Assembly: GCA_030549775.1 (NCBI GenBank)
Contig: CM060174.1
Location: 70,745,466 to 70,809,465, forward strand
Length of the DNA: 64,000 nucleotides
From: Tamarix chinensis
Lineage: Eukaryota > Streptophyta > Magnoliopsida > Caryophyllales > Tamaricaceae
Direction of reading: 5' to 3'
Part shown: positions 22,674 through 34,293 of the stretch, in pieces
Numbering within the stretch: the stretch's first letter is position 1
Layout of the letters: each line of letters begins with the position of its first letter
Translations under genes and position numbers: made by a program
The notes under the pieces: generated by a model
Database searches by the model: none
Told to the model about the DNA's origin: nothing
The model's input: only the letters and a program-made list of their open reading frames with translations

Positions 22674-22826
22674 GTATGTGATTTCATGATTATCTTAATT
22701 TGATTATGGTATTCCATTTGTATTTTATGTGATTTCATGATTATGGTGTTCCATTTGTATTGTATGTGATTTCATGATTATGGTATACTATTTGTATTGT
22801 ATGTAATTTTATGATTATCTTAATAA
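22674..22826. repeat. Tandem repeat of about 37 bp before the transposase start
   Basis: Four imperfect units contain GTATGTGATTTCATGATTAT followed by GGTATTCCATTTGTATT-like sequence. The first unit has a short insertion. It lies in the presumed leader intron. Confidence 0.8.
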
Positions 22827-22855
22827 AATACTAATACTAATAATTTATTGTAGTT

Positions 22856-25207
22856 ATGGAAGCTGGAAATTATGATGCTAGCAATCTTCCGGATCCTAAT
22901 TTGCAAGAAGCTGATAAGAAAAGGAGCTCAGTTTGGAAAGAATTTCTGAGACTTAAAGGAACCAAGACCAAGGATGGAAAAGAGAGAGCACTTTGCAGCC
23001 ATTTTAAGGTGGCTTCTTTCATTGCTAGTTCACATTATGGGACAACAAATCTAAAAAGACATCTTGATAAATGTCCATCATATCAAAAAATTGTGAAAGT
23101 AGAATCTAATGTTTATAACCAAAAGATCTACAAAGATCTATTAGCAAAGGCTATCATCAAACATGGGTATGCATTCTCTTAGGTTGAACACGAAGGCAAT
23201 AGAGAAATTCATGCATACCTGAATAATCAAGTTAGAACCATTTGTAGAAATACTGCAAAATCGGATGTATTGAAATTGCAATCAAACTTGAAAATTGAGC
23301 TTAAGAACTATCTTCGTAGCATCCCTGGTCGTATTTGTCTAACTTCTGATATGTGGAATTCTTGTCAAACTGAGGTATATATGTGTTTGACTGCTCATTT
23401 TGTGGATGCTAATTGGAAGTTGAATAGTAGAGTGATGAATTTTCATCATATAGAAACACCACATACGGGACAAATATTACATAATTCGGTGTTAAGTTTG
23501 CTTCAAGACTGGGGTATTGAGGATAATATTTTCTCTATCACATTAGACAATGCCTCAAGCAATGATAGAATGCAAGATCGTTTGCGAAATACACTGAATG
23601 ATCAAAATTTTTTGTTGCATGATGGCATTTACTTACATGTTCGGTGTGGCGCTCATGTTTTGAATCTCATTGTTAAGGATGGGATTAAGGTAATAGAGGA
23701 TATTGTTGTTAAGATTAGAGATAGTGTAAAATAAATCAAGTGGTCAGAATCGAGGAAGACTACATTTCGAAATTGTGTGAAATTAGCTTGGATATCAGAT
23801 ACTAAAGCATTATGGCTTGATGTTCCCACAAGGTGGAACTCTACTTATTTGATGATTGATAGAGCTATTATTTATCGTATTGGATTTAAGGAGATGGTGG
23901 TTGTTGACCCTTTGTACAAGAATTTTCCAAGACCTCAAGAGTGGGACATGCTTGAAAAAATTCGTGATGTCTTAGAACCATTTTATGATATTACTAAGTT
24001 ATTTTCTAGTAGTCAGTATCCCATGGCAAATTTGCATTTTGAGAATGTATGGAAGATCGAAATGCTTTTAAATGATTTGATAAAGGGGGATGATGAAGTG
24101 TTAAGGAAAATGGCTACAAAAATGAAGATTATATTTGAAAATTATTGGGCCAACTTAGATGGGAATGAATATGGTACATTATTTGCTTTTGCTGTGATTC
24201 TTGATCCTCGTTGTAAGTTGGATTTTCTAAAGTATTGCTATCAAAAATTATTTGAGGATGGAACAAGGGCTGCTTTGAAAGTCAATGATATGCAGTTTAA
24301 GTTAGGGATTCTTCTAGTGGAGTATCCTTCACTTAATGATGGAGGAGGTACTTGTTATAACTCTTGTGGAACATCATCAACATTAGACACTAACACCCTT
24401 GGTTCTACTCGCAAGCGCAAATTTGATTTCTCTGCCGTAAGTTTACATTTCTCACCTTCCCTTAATCTTTTATATCTTTCCTTTGATTTTGATTTGTTAT
24501 TATATTATGTTCAATTAACTATTATATATAATTGTTTTATCATTTTTGATTTATTTTATATATATATCCATTTACTTTTGTAATTTTTAGGGTTTTGATG
24601 AAAATGAGACTGCATACACCTATAATGAAAAGACAAAGCTGGATAAGTATCTAGATGATCCAAGAATGGACCACAAAATCAAGCTGAACATTATTGACTA
24701 TTGGAGAGAGAACGAGTCTCAATATGGAGAGCTTGCACATCTAGCTAGGGATATTTTAAGTGTGCCCCTTACAACTATTGCATTAGAATCAACTTTTAGC
24801 ATTGGAGGTATAGTTTTAAGTAAGTGGAGAAGCTCATACTTGCCTGAAAATATTGAAGCATTGATAACTACTCGTAGTTGGTTGTATGGTTTTGAAGGTA
24901 GTATTTTTAAGGCTTTTATTTACTTCTTTGTTTCTACATCATAGTAAATTTCTAATGTGTTATTGTTTCTCTAGCAACTGAGGAAGATGAATATGTTGGT
25001 TGCAATGTGGGGTGGGATGGAGCTAACCCCCTACTAGACATCCTTAATAAGGTCCATAGGTACTATTTTAATTCTTTATATAATTGATAGTTAAGTATGT
25101 AGCTTTTATCCAAATGGAGTGTATTTAACTACATGTTCTTTCACTACAGGGAGGACTACAATGATATTTTTGAAGAGATTGCAAGGAGGACTATCCAAAT
25201 GGGGTGA
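22856..25207 (+). pseudogene. hAT transposase (BED finger, RNase H-like core, hATC dimerisation)
   Basis: This enzyme cuts and pastes hAT DNA. Four exons can be read: 22856-24436, 24591-24897, 24975-25059 and 25150-25207, with GT...AG introns of 154, 77 and 90 bp and matching phase. A BED-type finger lies at residues 20-75 (SVWKEFLRLKG, then TTNLKRHLDKC), but its second Cys is Phe (CSHF). The catalytic-core motifs are LTSDMWNS (first Asp), ITLDNASSNDRM (second Asp), CGAHVLNLIVKDG and PTRWNSTYLM. The dimerisation domain ends exon 2 with ALESTFSIGGIVLSKWRSS and LPENIEALITTRSWL. Stops at 23180-23182 (TAG) and 23732-23734 (TAA) interrupt otherwise continuous homology, each explicable by one base change. 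There is no frameshift, so inactivation may be fairly recent. Confidence 0.9.
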
Positions 25208-25820
25208 TTTTTTTTTCTCATCGTTATATAAGCCTCAGATTAAGGTGTATGACTTGTTGGTGTGATGTTTTTGTAACAACATATGGTGATGGTTAGGTGA
25301 TGTCTTTCTCTTAGCATTATAAGTTTATAACTATCCTATAGGACATTTTTTGCCTTTTGGATTGTAAATTTTTCTAGTTAGTATTTTTTGGTTACTTACC
25401 TCAAAGTTAGGGCTTCAATAAAAGAGAGGTATTCACCTTCATCCATTAAATAGAAGATCAAGTATTCATTATAGGTATGTTATCAATGCTCTAGTTTTCT
25501 TATTTACACTTGTTTGGACTTTTATTGTATTTATTTGTTAGTAACTATCAGTATATTTGATATTATTGTGTATTGTGTATTATACAATGAGTGTATGATG
25601 AAATGCTGAATTTGATTGTCAGGTCCTCATGAATCATTAATACAATGAGTGTGTTATTATTATGGTCCAAAGTGTAGAGTTTAAGTTGTAGGAAGTTATC
25701 AAACAAAGTGAAGCAAAAATATAAATTTATGCTTATAAATGTTTGCATTTATTTACATGGTTTCAAAAATTAATAAGAATATGGAGTTAAAAATATCATA
25801 TATGAATAAGAATAATCAAT
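25208..25820. other. 3' untranslated and right-arm DNA of the hAT
   Basis: AT-rich DNA follows the transposase stop with no further coding motif. The right subterminal array begins at about 25822. Confidence 0.6.
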
Positions 25821-25821
25821 T

Positions 25822-26155
25822 ATCGGTTCAAGTCTAGTTCGGGTCGGTTCGGGTTCTGGTTAGAGTTCGGGTTAAAGTTAAAGTTTGGGTCGGTTCGGGT
25901 TCGGGTTAGAGTTTGGGTCAGTTTGGGTTTGGGTTGGAGTTCGGGTCGAGTCGGGTTTGAGGTGTGCTCAGTTCGGGTTATTATTGATTTTGATCACTTT
26001 GGTTCGGGTTAATTTAGGTTCGGATCTTTATCGGGTTAGCTAAATTCGGTCGGGTCCAAATTGAATCGGGTTGTTTTGAGCTTTCGGGTTATGAACGGGT
26101 TTAATTTTTCGGGTTACTATCGAGTTTCAAGTCGGGTTATTCGGGTTAGGTCAAC
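25822..26155 (+). repeat. Right subterminal CGGGT array of the hAT
   Basis: Closely packed TTCGGGTCGG, TTCGGGTT and CGGGTTA-like motifs occur, all on the plus strand as at the left end. The two arrays are therefore direct, not inverted, relative to each other. Confidence 0.8.
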
Positions 26156-26168
26156 TTTGCCAGGTCTA

Positions 26169-26176
26169 CTTAAGGC
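26169..26176. repeat. Target-site duplication CTTAAGGC (right)
   Basis: Identical to 17812-17819. The copia integrase codons for LKADNGLE begin here. Confidence 0.95.
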
Positions 26177-26290
26177 CGACAATGGGTTGGAATCTTGCTG
26201 TAATGTGTTCAATGAATTTTGTGCTGATGAAGGTATTGCTCACTAGCAGTGATACACACACCACAATAAAATGACGTGATAGAATATATG
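26169..26290 (+). pseudogene. pol: copia integrase fragment, right part
   Basis: The frame reads LKADNGLESC, then FNEFCADEGIAH, the copia integrase motifs tDNGlEf and f..fc.~~GI.rh. After a small frameshift it reads VIHTPQ*NDVIEYMNK in place of the v..TPQQNGVaER.N motif. It is the direct continuation of 17405-17819, separated only by the hAT insertion. The sequence loses homology after about 26290. Confidence 0.8.
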
Positions 26291-26905
26291 AATAAGAAAT
26301 AAAAGGAAAAAGTTTTTTTTCTCTTGGTGACGACATGATTGTGGATGATATCGTTTGTAATAATGTAAAATACGGATGACTAGTTGTCTAAAATTGTGAA
26401 TTTTTTTTACGAAAAATGGAAAAAAAAATCATCTATAAAAGTTTTTTTGTAGGCGACAATATTGTTGGAAAATATTTAGTGCACGGGTTAAACTCTCTCC
26501 ATAAATTTCTATTTAAAGAAATACTTGGAACTAAGGATGACTATTTTTGCAGAAAAAATAGGCGTAAGAAAAACCATGTGTGCTACAATTTTTTTAGCTA
26601 AAATTATCTTATAAAATTTCCTTATTTCCTACGACAAGGTTTGTTTGAAATTTTAGGATTAAAAAACTTGTCAACCGTTCTCTCTCCTCATCGTTTCATT
26701 TTTTCTTTTTCCCCTTTCCCCTCGGATTCAACAATATGTTTAAGCTTCAATAAGTAATATCTTTGTGTTTTCTAGCATTTTTTGTGTGTGATTATTGCTA
26801 GTTTATTTTTCTTCTATTTTCTTAATTTTTTTTTCCAATTACCTCTATAGCCCCCGCCACCTATTGCTGGCAACCATTATTACCCTCCTCTACTATCATT
26901 GTTGT
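26291..26905. other. AT-rich stretch, no gene recognised
   Basis: A 61-codon open frame at 26416-26601 begins MEKKIIYKSFFVG and has no recognisable family. Its DNA has GTGACGACA and GTAGGCGACAA-like motifs, faintly reminiscent of CACTA subterminal repeats. CT-rich DNA follows at 26670-26730. Confidence 0.3.
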
Positions 26906-26911
26906 TGTTAT

Positions 26912-28345
26912 TAGGAATGCTCATATTATTTGATATCTGCTTATTTGATCTAATATTTGAAGCGATACAGTCTAAAAAAGTATAGAATTGATTCTCTTTT
27001 TTTTCAAATCAAATATCCAATTCGGTTAATAAAAATTCAAACAAACTATATATCTAATCAGATAAATACAAATAATATCTAATCTAAAGAAAATAAATTA
27101 TATATTTTTTATAATATTTTATTTTATATGTATATATATTTCACTTGTTATATTATTTGGGTTAGAATTTATCTAATTTAGCCCATAACTATACTCTAAG
27201 ACATTCTCTATTTTAATTTCTAACATGGATGGACCCTAAATGTATGCAAACACTACACAACTCTCACACTCTACCTCATTCTCATCTTTTTCTCTTCTGT
27301 CTTACTCTGTCTTGACTCTCTTTTAAGTGTCGACCCCTCAAACCTCAACCCTCATTTTTTGACCCTCAATAATTCAATCATCTAGCTTCCATGACTAACA
27401 AATGAGAATAACATTGCTCAACTGCTCATCCAATCTTCTTCTTCTTTTAGCAACAAGAACGGATGTCAAGCTACAAATTGACGAATGAGAATGAGAATGA
27501 GAAGTTGAGAACAACCCTAATCTCTCTTTTGTCTTACTCTCGACATCTCAACTGTCTTCTATCTCACTCAATGCTCTTCTAGCTCACTTAACCCTGAATC
27601 CACTGGCATTCACAACGAATGGGAACAACAATGATCATTGCAATCCTCTTTCTTTCTGGTAACGATAACATATTGCATTCAAAGGGTAAGGGTAATCCAT
27701 TAAATTTCTCATCATCCCTCACCTTTAGCATCTTCTGAAATTTCTACCTCATCTTCAATCTGACAACAACATTGATATTCAGCTTGCATGTTTGAAAAGT
27801 TAAACGACATATATTTGATTTCGTGGCTCCATTTTCCTTTAGTAATTTTTATCCCATCTTGAGTTCTGTAATATTCTTGTTCAACTGATTTCTATATCAA
27901 TTTTTATCCCAACTAGAATATGGTGATGTCTTTGATGGAAGAAATATTAATATTCTTCTAGTTTTGTTAATTTTGGAATAATTTATTTTATTTTCAGCAA
28001 TGTTGTGATTAACTACGCTTAATTTTTATGTTAAGAATCATAATATTTTTTATTTTAATTTCTGTGCTGAGAATAAGATTAATATAGAACAAGTTATTGG
28101 TGATGTAATGTAGTTTAAAGAATTGGATTTGATAGAATCCGATTAGATCTTGTGATGTTGTAGCTTTAATTTTAGTTTTAATATTAGATATTTATTGAGC
28201 ATGTCAAATATTTGCTACGCAGATCAGATATTTGCTTAGCAAATCGGATGATATTATATATATTTGTGATTCAATAGTTTTTTTATATTTAAAATTTTAT
28301 TTTAATAATGTCAGTTATATTTGATATCTTATCCAAAAGTTCGAA
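26912..28345. mobile_element. Possible decayed DNA transposon with GATATC/ATATCC ends
   Basis: The left side carries TTTGATATCTG, AATATCCAATT and TAATCAGATAAAT-like motifs at 26930-27090. The right side carries GATCAGATATTTGCTTAGC and TTCGAATATCCAAATG at 28215-28345. The interior has a CT-rich leader-like stretch (27240-27700) and no coding motif. The layout resembles a non-autonomous hAT, but no clean inverted repeat or duplication was found. Confidence 0.3.
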
Positions 28346-29800
28346 TATCCAAATGTACCTTTAATCAAATCACTTGATCATCTAATTTAGGTTTGGTCTT
28401 AAACACGTAGTGGCATTAAACTACATTCATGTCATGTTTTCATCGTACTAAGGTCTAGGTAGCATTGTCATGCAAGGTATACATCTCTTCAATCATGACA
28501 AGAAGTTGATAAGGTTTAGTAAAAGCCTCTTGAATTGCCCTTGGTACTTTGATGTCAAGCATGTGTGTGGCTGAATTATTTTCATGTTGTTTAGCCTTGG
28601 ACCGAGTAACCATGCTATGCTCGTTGACTAATTCAAGGGATTGCGCATTATTAATGGTTGTTTGCTTAATTGGTATGTAAATATGCAAGTGAATGCCTTT
28701 GGGATGAAATACCTAAATAGTAGTTTCAAAATCAATGCAAGGTATGTGTGCTTCAAGCTAATTAATGTTAAACAACTCAGGACTATGTTGAGTTTAAGGT
28801 GGTGTATCATCTTCATGTGTATTATCATTACCATCATGTTCATCTTCTTCTTATGAATTACCTTCACCATAATCTTTGGTTATATCCTAGGTGTGAATAT
28901 TAATGGGCTAAAGTGTAGAAATGGGAACATAAGAAGGGGTTATGGATGTAGTATGCACCCCTTAACTCCCATTGTATTATTATCCAAATGTTCAAGAGAT
29001 TTCCTATAATTTTCCTTAAGAAGGAACATGTTGAGTATGGATAAGAGTAAATCATTATTGTTAGTTGCATCATCGTGATGCTTAATCTTGTATGACAACT
29101 TATTCTCATTAAAAACTACATGACTTTAGATATTTACACACCTCAAATGAAGGTGGTAGCATTTGTACCCTTGTGCAAGTCATTGTAACCAATGAAGACA
29201 TGCAATAGGGATCTTGGCTCAAATTTGTGAGATGTCTTGTATTGTATGTATGAAGAACACCTACAAGCAAATACTAGTTTAGTGCTTCCTTGAAGAAGAC
29301 CATACAAGGGAGTTTTAAATATCAACACAAAGGAGGGTAGATAGTTAATATGAACATTGATGTCATAATGACTTCTACCATAATCCCATAGATAGACAAC
29401 ATCTGTACATAGAATCCTCTAGGCCACTTCATTTTGTTTAGGATTATTTGGGCATGATTCTTGTTGAATAATTCCATAGTTACTTAGATATTTTGTAAAT
29501 GATTCTCCACCTCCATCATGCTAGAAAATTTTAGTTTTCCATGGAATCTAATTCTCTACTATTTTTTTTTTGGAATTTCACAAAGATGTCATAAAAGTGT
29601 GACTTGTTTTCACATGGGATATAATTAGATAAACCTTCAATAATCATAAATGAATAAGACATGGTAGTGTATATTTTCTGAGGAAGGCATGAGAGCAGGC
29701 GCCTAAAAATATAGTGAATTTTATTTATAAATATTATTAAGTTGAAAATGAAGCTTACACCTCTTACCTATCTAGCAACTAGAATAAGCCGATGGACATT
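28310..29800 (-). pseudogene. pol: copia pol pseudogene (integrase, start of reverse transcriptase)
   Basis: The integrase core reads HDGGGESFTKYLSNYGIIQQ then CPNNPKQNEVA at about 29520-29420, replacing the usual SDnG.E and TPQQNGVAER motifs. The C-terminal region reads TPLYGLLQGS, HKFEPRSLLHVFIGYNDLHKG at 29310-29160. The linker HSMVTRSKAKQHENN (28620-28580) and the RT start IQEAFTKPYQLLVMIEEMYTL then YVFKTKPKLDDQVI (about 28400) follow. Homology ends at about 28350-28310, next to the possible DNA transposon on the left. Confidence 0.8.
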
Positions 29801-30030
29801 TATTTCAACCACGAACATCAATGTTTTTATTTTGACTCAAAACATGGACTATTTTAGTGTGATGGTGATCTAGCCTTAAGTGACGTATGATCAAATGGTA
29901 TCCTAGATTGAACTAGTGGCAAAGCTTTTCTACCTCCACATTCTAGTGCATATAAATCTCTTCTTTGATTTCCCTTGGCTAGCACCTTCCTGGTCTTTTG
30001 TTCCTTGACAAGAAAAATACCACTAGAAAA

Positions 30031-31310
30031 TTATTTAGTACAAACATTATCATTAGTCATCTCTTTTATAGATAAGATGCTCTTTTTTAATCTAGGTACC
30101 ACCATGATTTCATTCAACTTAAGGTTTTTATTATCGCCCTTAATTTCTCCCTTGTCACTACACTTAATGTCTAATGACTTATCATCACAAATAATAATAG
30201 AGTTAGGTCCATGATAGAGAATAAGTTTGTCAATCATAATTGGGTCATTAACCGTATCTAAGGTAGCTCTAGAGTCATAAAAGAAAGAGTTTTCCTCTTT
30301 CGGAATATGCACGACATTCAAGGAATGAGGAAGGGAATGTTTCCCTTCATAATAATTGGCCCATTTGTAAAAACAATTAAGTGTAATATGGTTCTTTTTA
30401 ACACGGATCTGAAAAGGCAATTGTGAACATTGATGTACTAATAATGTTCACTTGATTGGCTTATTCTCTCACTAAATGCTTGACTACCAATTTTTATTCT
30501 AGTTTCTTCAATGGTTTAACTAGGAGAAAATAATACATGCAGATCCTTTTGCAATAGGAAAAAAGTTGTGACCACCTAAATTTTACTTCCAAACCCTTCC
30601 TCTAGTCAAACTTCATCCTGTCTCATAGTTATTTTTCTATGGCACATTCCATAGAGTGATATTGGTCATATTATTGCATTTCATGTCTTTTCTGCCATCA
30701 CCTTCTCTCGTGTCATATGCCTCAACAACATTGAAACTTATGAGAAGGATGGGTTTGGTGGCTTACTAAACACTGATGATCTAATTATCTTATATTAGAA
30801 ACCATACCCTTAAGCTAACAACATGACCTTATCATCTTTAGGAATAGGTTTATACATAAAGGTAATATTATCACATATATTTTTACAATATCTAATGTGC
30901 TCATTGATTAGTTGAGAATCCCCTAACCTAAGGGATTTAACTTTGTCTCTCTCTCTATTAGAATTATTTATCATTGCTTGATTGAAGGAATTTTTTTCCC
31001 TTAAGAAGTTCCCATATCTCTTTGGTTATTTCACACCCCAAAACTAAGCCAACACAATATTTACACCATGTAGCAAATAACCATGATTTAAGCAACTTAT
31101 ATTTTTCCCTCCATTTTCTTATTTTGGATTTTAATGACTTGTTAAATTCCTTGCTTGTTTCATTCTCTCCATTTTTGGGATGTTCACTACTGATTATATC
31201 AAGCATTCTTGTGGTTTCAAAGAGTTACACCATCTATGCCTTATAACTTAAATAATTTCACTCCTTTACCAATTTCATTATGAAATTTGCTACAAGTTGG
31301 TGTTGAGAAT
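30031..31310 (-). pseudogene. gag: copia gag and protease pseudogene
   Basis: The gag N-terminus reads ...NFIMKLVKE*NYLSYKA*MV near 31290-31230, matching the copia iklt..NY..W..q pattern. Then KLLKSWLFATWCKYCVGLVLGCEITKEIWELL (31100-31000), the UBN2 core, can be followed. Near 30415 a decayed knuckle reads QIRVKKNHITLNCF, with the first and second Cys gone. Protease follows as FFYDSRATLDT at about 30280 (usual DSGAT, with Gly changed to Arg), ending in VVPRLKKSILSIKEMTNDN. A frameshift separates capsid from nucleocapsid. Confidence 0.8.
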
Positions 31311-31839
31311 TGGTAATGAGGGTGAAATTATGTGTCCCCAAGGATTTGGTGATTAACAAAGGTGGAAGCTTGAACTATGCATGCCATAATTGTAGATATG
31401 AGAGTAAGAATTTGGAAACAGGTATAGGTATCTAGTGCTCTAGAGCTTTAACACCATGAGTTTTTTTTTTACACTTGGATGAGTTGAAATGAGGACAAGT
31501 CCTATACAATGATGGTGTCAACTTCCATTAATTATACGATATTAAGTACGAATTAAGTTTTAAAAGTATATATAGACATGATGGTAAGCTCATAATACTC
31601 ATTCAACATACTATTTGACCTCTAAACGCAACACGGAGGAATAAGAAATAGGGAGAAGTGAGAAAACCATCATTATGGAAGAGAAATGGAATAGGAACAA
31701 TTGATAAAACTAAGGATCATAATATATTCTTTATTAATATTTTCACTTTGGAGGTAGTGTTATTAGGGGGCATGTGACTTTAGAGTGTATTATTAGCTTA
31801 TTAAGGATAGAAGCAGAGTATATGCAACTACATAAGCTA

Positions 31840-31897
<58 letters not shown>

Positions 31898-33870
31898 CTT
31901 TAAGGATTAAAGTTCTAGTGTGTGAAATTAGTGTAAACTGAAAGGATTGCATTGTGTTTTGAACTAGTTAAAGAGCTAATTAGCTAACCAAGAATCATAT
32001 GTACCATGAAAGAACAACCCATATTGATTTTAGGATGCATTGTATTTGTGACATCACAACATGAGGTGACCTATTTACGAAAAAGAGATTTACTTCTAAT
32101 AATTCAATAGATATGATGATAAAGATCTTTGCATTAGTAAATTTCAAATGTTATTTAGGTTCAGTTGACATATGCAGGTTGAGATGTTGGGGGTTCAAAG
32201 CAATTGGAGCAACATTAACCAAAGGTCATCAATGAATATTTGGAATTTCAAGTCAAGGTGAAGATTTATTATGTGTGAATTGAAATTAACAAGGCAATAA
32301 TTAAAGTAGAAAATGATCATGGAACAATGCTTAAATAGTAAATCATAATCAACCACACATTTTTAATGGCTTAGAAAGTAGAATGATAATAACATAAGTT
32401 TTTTTAGTAGCCCTACACCTATATATATATTGTATTTTGTAATGAACTCATCACATTCCATTTCAATTCAAAATTCATAATATACAAGATTCAAATATTT
32501 TGAGTGATATTTGTGAATGATAAGAATTCTTCTTTATAATTATTTATATTATCAATCATTGAAATTAATCTTCATCTCATAATTTGTTCCATCAAATTTT
32601 TAGTGCCGTGCTTAATTGTTTTCATCTTTCAAATAATTAACTTATCATATAATCATGCAAAATATTATATCCTTAAATATAACTATGCATCGATCATTAT
32701 TAATTAGCATATATTTTTCTTATCTTATGTTTTCAAAAGTTCTAGAATAACAAAAAAATACCATATTTGAATGTGTCAAATTCATGATTCTTCTATTCCA
32801 CCCCTTCATTCTACTTCATACTAATTTTGCATTCATGCCATGCATGGGAGAGATTATGTCTATCATACAATAACATAGATAATGTGAATATGGTGAAATT
32901 ATTGTATATACATGAACAAAAAAATTGAGAAATATCAATTTGATCTCTCTCCTCCCTCTCCCTTTGTGTGTGTGTGTGTTTGATTAATGTAAAATTAAAA
33001 AAAAATCATATGTAATTGTGGAAAAATACTTGAAATAAAATCGTCTATCTAGTAAAATTCATTTGTAATTATGTCAACATTGCAATTTATGAATACTATT
33101 AAAATCTCATTCAAAATTCGTACCCTAGCATTTTTGAGTATAAATATACAACTTTTGTATGTATAAAAAAAATTACCTTTTAATTTGATAATAAACTTTG
33201 ATTGTTGATATTTCTTAATATATATTGATAAAAAAAATATAATGAAAATATTACAAAAATATTTTTTGATATGAATATAATAGTTGATTTTTATATCATG
33301 ATATATTATATTTTAAAATAAATTAAAGGGCAAAGTTTGTCATTGTAATATAAGATGATTTATTTTTTGCATATAGAGGAAGTAGTACTCTGTAGTACTT
33401 AGACTTTGACCTTTAATATGAAGATTATATATATATATATATAATTTTCATTGGTGGCTAATTGCTTTCGTCTCCTTTGCTTATTGGCAAATTGAGAATT
33501 CATAATGGAGAAATCTTCCATATAGTCATCAAACTAATATAATTACAATTATACAAAACGAGAGGAACATATCATTTTCCATGCCTTAAAATCTGCTTAA
33601 GTAGAATTTGACCAATCAATATATCGTTTAGGTTGATAAATTTAAGGAACTAGTAAAATATTGCAGTATTAAGTTGAGATAAACTTAAAATACTTTTTAA
33701 GATAATAAAGATGGAAAATATATCCTTATATTTTGTGTTTCTTACATGGTGTATTTGATTATGACAAAATTGTTGTAAGGGTCTATTTATTTTTTTATAC
33801 AAATAAAGGTCTAAACTAAATGTTCTCCTAAAATATATTAGCACTATGAGAATATTTTTGATAAACTTAT
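31311..33870. other. AT-rich stretch, no gene; possible solo LTR
   Basis: No coding motif is visible. At about 32185-32560 the plus strand starts TGTTGGGGG and later has CCTACACCTATATATATATTG followed by CATTCCATTTCAATTCAAAA. This is similar in style to the TATA and 5' UTR part of copia LTRs, but no end or duplication could be fixed. A GT microsatellite lies at 32966-32979 and an AT one at 33427-33443. Confidence 0.35.
31841..31895. repeat. (CT)n(AT)n compound microsatellite
   Basis: Thirteen CT units at 31841-31866 are followed by an uninterrupted AT/TA run to about 31895. Confidence 0.95.
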
Positions 33871-34293
33871 TATTCACTACTAAACGAATGGGCTTATATT
33901 TTTTCGTGAGTTTTTCTTGGTTTGTGATTATAGAATTGTCGAAATAATTTTTTATTAAAGGGCCGTCTACGTCTCGTCTATTTTGGTCACAAACGCTCCC
34001 ACTTGATATTAGTTATTCCCCGAGAGAAAAATAATAATAACGTAAGGCAAGGTAGAAAAGGTATTTGAAAGAAACCGTGAGCACAAAATGATACTTTACC
34101 ATGAATGATGAAGCACAAGTTTCTTGGCGTGTTTGACGGGTCATTTCTCTACGCTCTCCATCTGGTTTAAAGCATCGACCGATGGGGATGCCAGTAAGCG
34201 CCGTGCAGAACACTACCCCCACAGAATAGTATTTATTTATTGTTATTACTATTTTTTAACTCTGCCGGACAATCCATGAAATTTTCTTTCGCA
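33871..34293. other. Stretch with CG-retaining segment, no gene recognised
   Basis: It begins near CACTACTAAACGAATGGGC, a sequence that could be a CACTA-type terminus but has no partner. From about 33960 to 34250 CG dinucleotides are frequent, so this may be low-copy host DNA. The 69-codon minus-strand frame at 34013-34222 has no recognisable motif. Confidence 0.3.

Larger units (their letters stand above)
21171..22855 (+). promoter_or_regulatory. Probable promoter, 5' leader and leader intron of the hAT transposase
   Basis: The base composition changes sharply at about 21170 to a less AT-rich, CG-containing stretch (CACTCAC repeats, then the minisatellite, then CTCC-rich DNA to about 22030). 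This resembles a plant promoter and 5' UTR. The DNA then becomes T-rich and intron-like and ends ATTTATTGTAG two bases before the first ATG at 22856, a good 3' splice site. A leader intron is inferred; the donor is not fixed. Confidence 0.45.
17820..26168 (+). mobile_element. Complete hAT transposon, 8,349 bp, with transposase pseudogene
   Basis: The left end is TAGAGGTGGCAAACGGGTC. The right end, read on the other strand, is TAGACCTGGCAAAGTTGACC. The first 13 bases match at 11 positions. Perfect 8-bp duplications CTTAAGGC flank it, and the copia integrase frame resumes across the site. Both ends carry dense CGGGT arrays. Inside are a 3-kb AT-rich left arm, a 35-bp minisatellite, a probable leader with introns, and a BED/hATC transposase with two in-frame stops. 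Plant hAT elements are usually 2-5 kb, so this one is long. Confidence 0.92.
28310..31310 (-). mobile_element. Second-lineage Ty1/copia retrotransposon remnant, minus strand
   Basis: Gag, nucleocapsid, protease, pre-integrase, integrase and the first residues of reverse transcriptase run in order from 31310 down to about 28310. The rest of pol and both LTRs are not recognised. The motifs differ from those of the copia at 1321-4604 and point to a different copia lineage. Confidence 0.8.

Noticed and set aside
31743..31952. Minus-strand frame with IYIY and RERERE runs
   Set aside because: Translation of the (CT)n(AT)n microsatellite.
32185..32560. Solo copia LTR
   Set aside because: The TATA-like and downstream parts look right, but neither end nor a duplication could be fixed. 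Left as a remark in the stretch entry.
33871..33900. CACTA terminus (CACTACTAAACGAATGG)
   Set aside because: No subterminal repeats and no partner end.
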